The notes beneath the pieces were generated by a model. It had not been told where the DNA came from and did no database searches. It was given only the letters and a program-made list of their open reading frames with translations. Positions 45,741-53,538 of a stretch of DNA of 64,000 nt are shown one piece after another. Made by a program: the position numbers and the translations under genes. The stretch comes from Avidesulfovibrio sp964369685 (GTDB lineage Bacteria; Desulfobacterota; Desulfovibrionia; Desulfovibrionales; Desulfovibrionaceae): positions 62,001-126,000 of the forward strand of contig CAYJFB010000004.1 of the NCBI GenBank assembly GCA_964369685.1, in the 5' to 3' direction. Each line of letters begins with the position of its first letter. Position 1 is the first letter of the stretch.

Positions 45741-46646
45741 CTAACCTTCTAAGCTTCTGCTTTTTATAACAAAAAGTCCTTGAGGGCGTTTTTGTAAAAT
45801 GGTCACCACCAATAAAAGTACAATGGCCTTGGCAATGGAAGACGAGGTGTAAATTTCTGTAAAAATACCGGTAAAACCAATCATAATGGAAGCTAAAACA
45901 GTACCTATAAGCTTGCCGACACCGCCCAATACCACAGCCATAAAAGAATTGACTATATAACTTTGACCTACTGTGGAATCAATGGATCCCAGCAACGCTA
46001 CGGAACAGCCCGCAATACCTGCCAGGCCACAGCCCAAAGAAAACGTGATATTATCTACTTTACGTGAATTGATCCCCATACATTGAGCCATAGGGCGATG
46101 TTGCATAACGGCACGCATTTGTTTGCCAAAATTCATACGAAAAAGTACAAACCACAAGAATAAAAGACTCAATAATACAAGAGCAATGATAAATAACCTA
46201 TTGTAAGAAAAAGTCATATTCATGATGGCAAGACCGCCATTTAAAAATGAAGGTGCTTCGACATTAACCCCTTGGGCGCCAAAAATGGTGCGTACCAGTT
46301 GTTGTAAGATGATACTTACGCCAAAAGTGGCCAGTAAGCTGTCTATTTCTCGTCCATACAAGTTGGAAATGACAACTTTTTCCAAAAAACTGCCGACGGC
46401 AAACGCCACCAAAAAAGCCACAGGTATGGCGGCAAGATAGTAGAGAAAAAGCATTTCAGCAGGAAGATAGGCCTTAAAGCATTGCTGCACCACAAAGGTC
46501 ATGTAGGCACCAATCATTACAAATTCTCCATGAGCCATGTTGATGACCTTCATAAGACCAAACGTAATGGCAAGACCTATGGAAGTAAGCAAGATTATTG
46601 AGCTTAAACTCAAACTATTGAATACGGTGCTAATGAATTGTTCCAT
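45741..46646 (-). CDS. urtB: Urea ABC transporter permease UrtB
   Basis: 302-residue LivH-type permease. The start at 46646 begins MEQFISTVFNSLSLSSIILL; a frame reaching 46712 adds 22 hydrophilic residues and is not used. LAITFGLMKVINMAHGEFVM is the family signature, and FMAVVLGGVGKLIGTVLASI the coupling region. The long periplasmic N-terminal extension of some UrtB proteins is absent. Confidence 0.92.
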   Translation of the reverse strand: MEQFISTVFNSLSLSSIILLTSIGLAITFGLMKVINMAHGEFVMIGAYMTFVVQQCFKAYLPAEMLFLYYLAAIPVAFLVAFAVGSFLEKVVISNLYGREIDSLLATFGVSIILQQLVRTIFGAQGVNVEAPSFLNGGLAIMNMTFSYNRLFIIALVLLSLLFLWFVLFRMNFGKQMRAVMQHRPMAQCMGINSRKVDNITFSLGCGLAGIAGCSVALLGSIDSTVGQSYIVNSFMAVVLGGVGKLIGTVLASIMIGFTGIFTEIYTSSSIAKAIVLLLVVTILQKRPQGLFVIKSRSLEG

Positions 46647-46750
46647 AAAAATATTCTCTTTCCCTGTGCTTTGCGCGCTGCGCTCCTTGGGAGACTTTGC
46701 CAAGCCACACAATATTATCGTATCGATCTTTTGTATGGCTTGGCGTTTAA

Positions 46751-47977
46751 TTATTTTACTTGAATGGATTTTGCCCAGCTATAGGTGGTGAGATAAGGGT
46801 CGGGCTCTACAGGAGTTTTGGTGGCAAAGACTTCGTAAATGAGACCGTCGCTGTTTATTTTGCCCACACGCACAGGTTTGGCCAAATGTTGATTCTCTGC
46901 ATGAATAGTCACAAGACCTTCGGGGGCTTTGAAGGATATGCCGCCTTTTTTGATGGCTGTCAGCACTGCCTCAACATCAAAACTTCCGGCTTTTTCCACA
47001 GCGGTTTTCCATAGATACACGGCACTATAGGCAGCTTCTGCGGGGTCGGAGGTAACACGGGTCTCTCCAAATGCGTCCTTATATGCTTTGACAAAGGCGG
47101 TGTTTTCCGGGGTGTCGGTGGTTTGATAATAGTTCCAAGACACAAGGTGATCTTTCAATATTTCCGCACCGATAGTGGCCACTTCTTCTTCGGCGATAGA
47201 GAAGGACATGGTCATATAGTCCTTACTGGTATAATTTTTTTCTGCCATTTGTTTAAAGAAAGAGACATTCCCCGTACCATTTAGGGTGTTGATGATCACC
47301 TCAGGCTTGGCTTTTTCAATCTTGCCTATGATGGCAGCAAAATCGGTTTGATCCATGCTGGCGTATTCTTCGCCCATGACTTCACCACCTTGAGCGGCAA
47401 GCTGCGTTTTGATGACAAGGTTTGCCGTTCTTGGGAATACATAGTCAGAACCGAGGAGAAAGAATTTCTTGTAGCCTTGCGACAAAAGATATTCAATGGC
47501 AGGTACAATTTGTTGATTGGGAGCGGCACCTGTATAGATAATGTGAGGAGATTGTTCCATGCCTTCGTATTGTACAGGGTACCATAAAAGGGCTTCATAA
47601 TCTTCAAAAATGGGCTTTACGGCCTTACGGGAAGAGGAAGTCCAGCAACCAAACACTGTGGCGACACCTTCGCTGTCCACTAATTTTTCGGCTTTGGTAG
47701 CAAATACAGAAGGCTCAGAGGCGCCGTCTTCTTCCACATATTCAATCTGTTTGCCAAGCACGCCACCGGCAGCGTTGATTTCGTTAATGGCAAGCACTTC
47801 GGCATCACGCACCGCCTTTTCACTCATAGCCATGGCACCGGTAAGAGAATGCAACAATCCCACTTTTACCGTATCTGCGGCATGGGCAGGTGTAGCACCA
47901 AGCATACACAGCATGGCAAAACTGACTCCAAGACCCACAATTTTTTGTATACGCGGCTTGAACATTGCTTTTTCCAT
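46751..47977 (-). CDS. urtA: Urea ABC transporter substrate-binding protein UrtA
   Basis: 408-residue periplasmic urea-binding protein. A signal peptide ends near AHA-AD. Family-typical strings are VGLLHSLTGAMAMSE, VFGCWTSSSRKAVKPIFED and LLWYPVQYEGMEQSPHIIYT, the last two being highly characteristic of UrtA. It lies first among the urt genes and 75 bases after the kinase-like gene. Confidence 0.95.
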   Translation of the reverse strand: MEKAMFKPRIQKIVGLGVSFAMLCMLGATPAHAADTVKVGLLHSLTGAMAMSEKAVRDAEVLAINEINAAGGVLGKQIEYVEEDGASEPSVFATKAEKLVDSEGVATVFGCWTSSSRKAVKPIFEDYEALLWYPVQYEGMEQSPHIIYTGAAPNQQIVPAIEYLLSQGYKKFFLLGSDYVFPRTANLVIKTQLAAQGGEVMGEEYASMDQTDFAAIIGKIEKAKPEVIINTLNGTGNVSFFKQMAEKNYTSKDYMTMSFSIAEEEVATIGAEILKDHLVSWNYYQTTDTPENTAFVKAYKDAFGETRVTSDPAEAAYSAVYLWKTAVEKAGSFDVEAVLTAIKKGGISFKAPEGLVTIHAENQHLAKPVRVGKINSDGLIYEVFATKTPVEPDPYLTTYSWAKSIQVK

Positions 47978-48052
47978 TTCTCTTCTCCTAAAAATAATAT
48001 TTATATGAACAAAGTAAAAACCTTGTTGATATTTAGATTACACCTCTTGAGG

Positions 48053-48685
48053 TCACACTTCCACGAGTCCTTTCAGCTTGAGACAGTGTATGATGAGCCG
48101 AACACAATGCTCACGGCTCACTTTGCCTGTATTGAGTGTCATGTGATAGGCCACAGGATCTGTCCAAGAGGCACCATTGGTATAATACTTGTAGTAGTCT
48201 GCACGGTATTTGTCTGTTTTTTGAATCATCTTATGGGCTTCTTCTTCGGTGAGACCGAGCAATTCTATCACATTTTTTACACAGACTGCACGTGGGGCTT
48301 CTACATAAACAGAAATAACATTGCTTTTTTTCTGTAAAATATGGTTGGCGCATTTACCGATGATGATACAAGAATGTTCTTCAGAAAGTTTTTTTATAAG
48401 TTTTGACTGGATATTGAAAAGATTATTGTCAGAAACAAAATCTTTCTCCATGGGAGTCGCTATATAGTTGGTTTTTGTATTACTCAGCACTTTAAGAAAG
48501 TATGATACGTTTAATTTTTCATCTACTTGTGCAAATCGTGCTTTATTTATGCCGGAATAATCTTCAAGCATCGCAGGTAACTGTGTATCATAACAGGGTA
48601 TATTTAACTCTTGAGCGAGCATAGAACCAATATATTTACCGCCGCTTCCAAAGCCTCTGGCTATGGTAATAACAAAATTTTTCAT
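48053..48685 (-). CDS. Cytidylate kinase-like family protein
   Basis: 210-residue P-loop protein of the cytidylate-kinase-like (CK2) group. The N-terminus ITIARGFGSGGKYIGSMLAQ has the characteristic GSGGKxIG loop in place of a classical GxxGxGK. IIIGKCANHIL and VYVEAPRAVCVKNVIELLGL are further family strings. These proteins are not the essential Cmk; their substrate is unknown. It is the first gene of the urea locus on this strand, and two dyads lie upstream. Whether it has a role in urea metabolism is open. Confidence 0.85.
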   Translation of the reverse strand: MKNFVITIARGFGSGGKYIGSMLAQELNIPCYDTQLPAMLEDYSGINKARFAQVDEKLNVSYFLKVLSNTKTNYIATPMEKDFVSDNNLFNIQSKLIKKLSEEHSCIIIGKCANHILQKKSNVISVYVEAPRAVCVKNVIELLGLTEEEAHKMIQKTDKYRADYYKYYTNGASWTDPVAYHMTLNTGKVSREHCVRLIIHCLKLKGLVEV

Positions 48686-48701
48686 ATATATCCTTTATGA
48701 T

Positions 48702-48725
48702 ATTTTACTTTTACATAAGTAAAAT
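48702..48725. promoter_or_regulatory. Dyad operator candidate upstream of the urea locus, site 1
   Basis: A perfect 9-bp inverted repeat, ATTTTACTT-TTACAT-AAGTAAAAT, 17 bases upstream of the kinase-like gene's start codon. Placed to overlap a promoter or the ribosome site, it is a good operator candidate. Confidence 0.55.
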
Positions 48726-48787
48726 GAAATATCGCATTCATACAAAATCTGTTTTATTATAAGCAAAGGGTGTGCCAAATGAAAAAA

Positions 48788-48813
48788 ACTTATTATTACA
48801 ATAAATAATAAGT
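48788..48813. promoter_or_regulatory. Dyad operator candidate upstream of the urea locus, site 2
   Basis: A perfect 10-bp inverted repeat, ACTTATTATT-ACAATA-AATAATAAGT. The half-sites contain TATTATT/AATAATA, which recalls Helicobacter NikR boxes, but the spacer is 6 bases rather than the roughly 11 I recall for them. It could be a nickel or iron regulator site. Confidence 0.5.
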
Positions 48814-49349
48814 AGACAGATACATTTCTTGTATAAAAATCTACAAAAATGTGTTTTTTTAAAAAATACCAGAAGAGAAAAGTGTACTTATCTGTCAGGT
48901 TTTAAGCATAAATGTAGGCACATTATTGAAAGGTAAACCATATAGCTTTAAATAAATCAAAATTCTACAAAAATGTAATTTTATAGTCGAAATATAATAC
49001 ACAAATATAGAAAAAATGAGAGAGATTGCACATTTTGTAAAAAATTAAAAAAACACGATATTCTTTTAAATCAAATGATTAAAGCGCCTAAAGTATATAA
49101 ACGTTTTTAGCCTTTACAGAATTCTGGGGATATAACTTTGTAACAAATCGCTTCGTACCACATAGATAGATAAATTCTACCAAAAAGTATTTTTTTGTTA
49201 CATAGAAAAAACATCTTCAAGTGTAGTTGGTTATTGTGACGCTTGTGGAAAGAATGCTATTATTCTTTATGAGATCCAGTTGGGATTATTGATGAATAGA
49301 TATCACCTGAAGTGGATTTTTTTAACATATTCTTATATTTTAAGTTTTT

Positions 49350-49380
49350 ACTGTGCAACAAAAAAACTTTGTTGCACAGT
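49350..49380 (-). terminator. Terminator of hcp
   Basis: Perfect 13-bp stem (49350-49362 with 49368-49380, five-base loop) just after the hcp stop, followed on the minus strand by a T-rich run. Confidence 0.88.
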
Positions 49381-49389
49381 ATAGCATAT

Positions 49390-51009
49390 TTATTTTGCTT
49401 GTAACAATGTGCGAAGATCTTCTTCAGCGGTGGTAATGGGTTGAATGTGCCATTTGTCCACTAATATTTGCAAAACATCCGGAGAAATAAATGAAGGCAA
49501 AGATGGGCCAAGGCGTATATTTTTTATACCTAGAGCCAGTAAAGTAAGTAAAATAGATACGGCTTTTTGTTCATACCAAGACAAAACTAAGGACAAAGGT
49601 AAATCATTTACCGAGCAGTCCAAAGCCTCAGCAAGAGCTCGTGCCACTTGTACAGCGGCATATGCGTCATTGCATTGTCCCAAATCAAGCAAACGAGGAA
49701 AAAGTCCCAATGTGCCTAAGTCTTTATCAAAAAATCGGAATTTTCCGCAAGCAAGGGTCAAGATAAGTGTGTCTTTGGGGCTTTTTTCAACAAATTCCGT
49801 ATAATAATTACGACCTGGTTTGGCACCGTCACAGCCACCTACAAGGAATATGTGTCGTAAAGCACCACTTTTTATCGCATCAAGCACGGCCGGTGCCGCG
49901 TCAAGCAAGGTTTTGCGCCCAAAGCCCACAGTCACCTGCCCCTTGTCGATATCTTCAGTAAACCCTTCCATGCTTAAGGCTTTTTCAATGACTTTAGAAA
50001 AATCTCCTTGAGGGCAGTGTGCGATAGACGGATAACCTACAGCGCCTGTGGTAAAAATTTTATCTCCATGAGTGCCAGGATTTTGAATACAATTCGTGGT
50101 AAAAAGTACTGCACCGGGGAAATCTGCCATTTCTTTGTGTTGATTTTGCCACGCTGTGCCAAAATGTCCTGCAAAATGAGAAAAAGCTTTAAGTTTAGGA
50201 TAACCATGCGCAGGCAACATTTCTCCGTGGGTGTAAACATATATGTCTTTGCCTTCAGTTTGTTGTAGCAGATGATATAAGTCTAACAAATCATGCCCTG
50301 AAATCACAATGGCTTTACCTTTTTTATGCCCAAGGGGAACTTGTGTGGGTTCAGGATGCCCAAAATGCTCCGTATTGCCTTTTTCCAAAAGTTCCATGGC
50401 TCGTAAATTGGCGTGACCGCACTCCATGGTAAGGTTTATCCAATCTTGTAAAGATTGTTCTTCTATATGGCCTTGCTTATCAGGTAAGCCTGCGGTCAAA
50501 GCTGTTTTAATGAAGGTATAAACACTTGCATCATGCTGTCCCAAAAGTACGGCATGGTCTGCATAAGCTGCCACGCCCTTAGTGCCATAAAGCACTATTT
50601 GCATTAACGAATTAATGTTCACATCTTCAGACATCGTGTTTACTGACCAGGCATTTTTATGCACATCATCCAAAGCCGTTTCAATGGCGGTAGCAGTACA
50701 TTGCGGCGTACAGCCTAACTTTTCAGCAAGTTTTTTGCGTATAATAATACATTCTTCAATACAGCTGTGTAAAGCGGCATCGTCAAAATTTACGTTGGTC
50801 AGGGTTTTGAAAAGTGTTTTAGCTATGAAAGCATCTACCTGAATGTCAACCATCCCTTTATCGTCTGCTTTAAGACTTGTTTGCGCCAAAAGACGCAAAG
50901 CATAGATTAACTTGTCTTGGATTTGCGCTGTAGCAGGCTTTTTTCCGCACACGCCTATTGTTTCACAAGCAATTTCTTTCGCTCTTTGTTCACATTGATT
51001 ACAATACAT
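49390..51009 (-). CDS. hcp: Hybrid cluster protein (hydroxylamine/NO reductase)
   Basis: 539-residue cytoplasmic hybrid-cluster protein that protects anaerobes from nitrosative stress by reducing NO or hydroxylamine. The start at 51009 follows AAGGAG; a 69-residue upstream extension is not plausible. The N-terminal cysteines are C3, C6, C15 and C21 (CNQCEQRAKEIACETIGVC), the class I spacing of Desulfovibrio and other strict anaerobes. Later hybrid-cluster regions include TTNCIQNPG, GGCDGAKPGRNYYTEF and LACGKFRFFDKDLG. No hcr reductase gene follows, as usual for class I. Confidence 0.96.
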   Translation of the reverse strand: MYCNQCEQRAKEIACETIGVCGKKPATAQIQDKLIYALRLLAQTSLKADDKGMVDIQVDAFIAKTLFKTLTNVNFDDAALHSCIEECIIIRKKLAEKLGCTPQCTATAIETALDDVHKNAWSVNTMSEDVNINSLMQIVLYGTKGVAAYADHAVLLGQHDASVYTFIKTALTAGLPDKQGHIEEQSLQDWINLTMECGHANLRAMELLEKGNTEHFGHPEPTQVPLGHKKGKAIVISGHDLLDLYHLLQQTEGKDIYVYTHGEMLPAHGYPKLKAFSHFAGHFGTAWQNQHKEMADFPGAVLFTTNCIQNPGTHGDKIFTTGAVGYPSIAHCPQGDFSKVIEKALSMEGFTEDIDKGQVTVGFGRKTLLDAAPAVLDAIKSGALRHIFLVGGCDGAKPGRNYYTEFVEKSPKDTLILTLACGKFRFFDKDLGTLGLFPRLLDLGQCNDAYAAVQVARALAEALDCSVNDLPLSLVLSWYEQKAVSILLTLLALGIKNIRLGPSLPSFISPDVLQILVDKWHIQPITTAEEDLRTLLQAK

Positions 51010-51410
51010 ATAAAACTCCTTATTTATTATTACATTAATGCATGATAAGAAAAAAATACAACTATTTTCTGTACAAAATAATCCAAAAACAGAACACGAT
51101 GACGCACAAAAAAGGCAGAAAACCGCTTTGCATGCCGTTGGCTTATACATTGAACAACAAACACATCCACCGTTTATCTCTATGCGGCACGGAAATAGAA
51201 ACAGCCCTAGACGCACTTTTTAAAAAAAGTTATATTTATTATGCCTGTGTGTTGGAATTTTTCTTGCGCGCAGTGCGTTATATGGGATGCGCTTATGAGC
51301 TCGGTGTCATGGTGATGTTCATTCTCTGACGGGGTGATCAGGAAAATTCTCTTCGTTGACAGCGGCTATCATATTTTAGACATTGAAGAGCCTTTTGGGA
51401 GGTGAGTATT
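51010..51410. other. Divergent region between hcp and the RTX-like gene
   Basis: About 400 bases, including divergent promoters for hcp and the repeat protein. Short frames exist but none is supported. An unusually complete Shine-Dalgarno sequence (GGGAGGTGAG, 51397-51406) precedes the plus-strand gene. Confidence 0.5.
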
Positions 51411-52403
51411 ATGTTGACAACTGTCGGCACAGCCAATAACGATACGCTATATTGTAAACCAAACAGCAACTCTATCGGTCTAGCAGGAAACGATACCTTC
51501 TACACCATAGATACCCCCTACGACATCCATGATGAATTCTATACACTGTATGGCGGCTCAGGAAATGATACATATTTTGTTTCAGAAACGCCGACGTTCA
51601 TTTTGGATACATCAGGTTCACAAGATCTATTGTCTTTTGATTTACCGGATACAACATCTTTGTATGTCGTTGACGGAAAACATCTTCTCATTACAGATTA
51701 TGATGACGATGACCACATCACAGATGATTGGGTCGGTATTGCTGACGCTTTCGGTAATGGCAAAGTCGAATTCATTTACTCGACAGACGAGAACAGATAT
51801 TATGATTTTGATCAATTTTGGGTTCAAAATCAACAAAATGCCCGGTATGTTTCGTGGTCTTTTTTCGCAGACCAACCATGGCTTAATCAAGCTCAAGCGG
51901 CACTGCAACTTGAAACACAAAACACCAGCGCAGAAGCTGTGCCTGTCGGCTTTAACGAAGGCTATTATGACAGCCTTTATGACGATATTTCCGCAGCCAT
52001 TGATGCTCAATACATTTTAACCGGCGGTGCTCACTACGCAACAACAGGGAAATATGAAGGTCGTAGCCCTAATATTGCCTATGACCAACATTTTTATCTC
52101 ACAAACAATCCTGATGTTGCGGCAGCAGTACAGCAAGGTGTGATCACGGGTTATGATCATTTTATATACAATGGTCAATATGAAGGTCGCCAAGGAAGTG
52201 CTGCCTTTAATGAACAAGCTTATTTACAAGCAAATCAAGATGTTGCCGTAGCAGTACAGCAAGGCTGGATAACCGGTACACAACACTTCTTGCTATACGG
52301 ACAATATGAAGGACGATCACTCGGCAATGTTGCACCTCAATCTATTGATCTTGTCGGTGTAGAAATCCCCGCTCAAGACATAGTCCCTCAAGATATAGCA
52401 TAA
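51411..52403 (+). CDS. RTX-like, probably type I secreted repeat protein
   Basis: 330-residue acidic protein without an N-terminal signal peptide. Near the N-terminus are degenerate RTX calcium motifs (GLAGNDTFYTID, YGGSGNDTYFVSE). The C-terminal half has three tandem units of about 40 residues, at roughly 182-305. Each follows the pattern aromatic-Tyr, NxDVAAAVQQG, HF/HY, Y/G-x-YEGR; units 2 and 3 are clearest (NNPDVAAAVQQG, NQDVAVAVQQGW; endings GQYEGR). Such repeats are frequent in RTX adhesins and other type I secreted proteins. The ATG at 51411 fits a near-perfect ribosome site. No type I exporter lies nearby. Function unknown. Confidence 0.8.
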   Translation: MLTTVGTANNDTLYCKPNSNSIGLAGNDTFYTIDTPYDIHDEFYTLYGGSGNDTYFVSETPTFILDTSGSQDLLSFDLPDTTSLYVVDGKHLLITDYDDDDHITDDWVGIADAFGNGKVEFIYSTDENRYYDFDQFWVQNQQNARYVSWSFFADQPWLNQAQAALQLETQNTSAEAVPVGFNEGYYDSLYDDISAAIDAQYILTGGAHYATTGKYEGRSPNIAYDQHFYLTNNPDVAAAVQQGVITGYDHFIYNGQYEGRQGSAAFNEQAYLQANQDVAVAVQQGWITGTQHFLLYGQYEGRSLGNVAPQSIDLVGVEIPAQDIVPQDIA

Positions 52404-52470
52404 GTACGTTTTTTGGGGGGAGGAAAGGGAAGACTCGTTAATTAAAAAACATAAAACAAACTTCATTTTT

Positions 52471-52505
52471 AAGGTGTTATGTCAATAGAACATAACACCT
52501 TTTTC
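52471..52505. terminator. Terminator between the RTX-like and Crp/Fnr genes
   Basis: Stem AAGGTGTTATG (52471-52481) with CATAACACCTT (52491-52501), then TTTTC. It lies between convergent genes and likely serves both. Confidence 0.88.
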
Positions 52506-52547
52506 TTAAGTACTCACCTCTTTAGTCTTTACAAAACAGTAGTGAAT

Positions 52548-53207
52548 TTATTTGATGAGTTTAAACTCTGTTTTATAGTAATCAATTTTCTTTTCCTGTT
52601 TAAGCTTAGCCAATTCTTTGGAAAGAGCGACACGATCTACAGAAAGATAATCTGCCATCTCTTGTCGATTAAAGGGTATACTAATGATGTTACTACTTTG
52701 GTTATGTGCCTCAAAAGACAAATAGGACAACACTTTATCACGGATACTACGACAGGATAAAAGATATACTTTACTGTTTAATGAAGCCGCTTTTTGAGCT
52801 AATATATAGATAAAATTTTTTCTGATCTGCATACCTATATGCGGCGGCGTGTTAAAATTCAATATTTTTTCTGAACGAAAGAAAATAACAACCGTTTCAT
52901 TTTCAACGCTTTCCACGTCAAAAAAGAGCTTTTCATCACAAATGGAATGAGATTCTCCGAAATATTCTCCAGGAGGAACGGTTCGTAGAATATTCTTACA
53001 TCCCAAAAAATTTCTGCTGGCAACGCAAACAGCACCTTGTAAAACAAAGCCCAGTGTATAAACTTTTTCCCCGGCTCTCCATAATACGGCATTTTTGGGA
53101 TACGTATACACTTTCGCTCCCAAGTTTCTGCATATCGATTCAATATCAGACTCGGAAATATCTGCAAACAATGGGGAATTGCTGAGAATACTGAAGTACT
53201 GCTTCAT
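52548..53207 (-). CDS. Crp/Fnr-family transcriptional regulator
   Basis: 219-residue regulator: a cyclic-nucleotide-binding-like domain (about residues 10-125), a long dimerisation helix and a C-terminal winged helix. The recognition region is NRQEMADYLSVDRVALSKEL, typical of Crp/Fnr HTHs. The Cys positions do not form an Fnr-like N-terminal cluster, so direct oxygen sensing by an Fe-S cluster is unlikely. It is divergent from the catabolic cluster that starts at 53.5 kb, so control of that cluster is the simplest inference. Control of hcp, as with HcpR-type regulators in related genomes, is an alternative. Confidence 0.9.
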   Translation of the reverse strand: MKQYFSILSNSPLFADISESDIESICRNLGAKVYTYPKNAVLWRAGEKVYTLGFVLQGAVCVASRNFLGCKNILRTVPPGEYFGESHSICDEKLFFDVESVENETVVIFFRSEKILNFNTPPHIGMQIRKNFIYILAQKAASLNSKVYLLSCRSIRDKVLSYLSFEAHNQSSNIISIPFNRQEMADYLSVDRVALSKELAKLKQEKKIDYYKTEFKLIK

Positions 53208-53301
53208 GATACTGCGCCTCCGTTATTTTTTACAAATAGAGACAATGTTTCTCTTCTTCTTGTTAAAGGCTGTTAATTTATATCATATATGTTTTTTTGT
53301 C

Positions 53302-53320
53302 CGTTGCATTTACTACAGAC
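53302..53320 (+). repeat. 19-bp direct repeat, copy 1 (operator candidate)
   Basis: CGTTGCATTTACTACAGAC, identical to a second copy at 53454-53472 in the same divergent promoter region. Copy 1 is 95 bases upstream of the Crp/Fnr gene start. The sequence is not palindromic. Confidence 0.7.
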
Positions 53321-53453
53321 GCTTTATTTTTTTATTTTTCCTATACTATCAATTGAGTATGAGATTCGTTCAAGCTTTGCTTGTTTATTGCAAATCATTA
53401 AAATAAAAAGTTTTATTTATATGGTTTGCTTTTTTTGTAGTTTATACTGCCCT

Positions 53454-53472
53454 CGTTGCATTTACTACAGAC
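53454..53472 (+). repeat. 19-bp direct repeat, copy 2 (operator candidate)
   Basis: Perfect second copy, 152 bases after copy 1 and 67 bases before the CoA-transferase start. Placement of one copy near each divergent gene suggests a shared regulatory site. Confidence 0.7.
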
Positions 53473-53538
53473 TTTTTCTTTCAATTTGATCTAACGTTCT
53501 TTTAATGAACAAAAATCATGATTGTGAGGCTATATAAC

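Larger units (their letters stand above)
48686..49349. other. Long AT-rich region upstream of the urea locus
   Basis: About 660 bases without a gene. The part next to the kinase-like gene has the two dyads listed separately. A 12-base direct repeat, CTACAAAAATGT, occurs at 48841-48852 and 48965-48976. Beyond that I see only AT-rich sequence. Confidence 0.5.

Noticed and set aside
38074..48685. CRISPR array, tRNA genes, integrase or insertion sequences flanking the urea locus
   Set aside because: None is visible by reading the flanks, so any transfer of the locus has left no obvious mobile-element mark in this window.
51010..51216. 69-residue N-terminal extension of Hcp
   Set aside because: The extension is Cys-rich and unrelated to Hcp, while the ATG at 51009 has an AAGGAG site and gives the conserved first cysteines.
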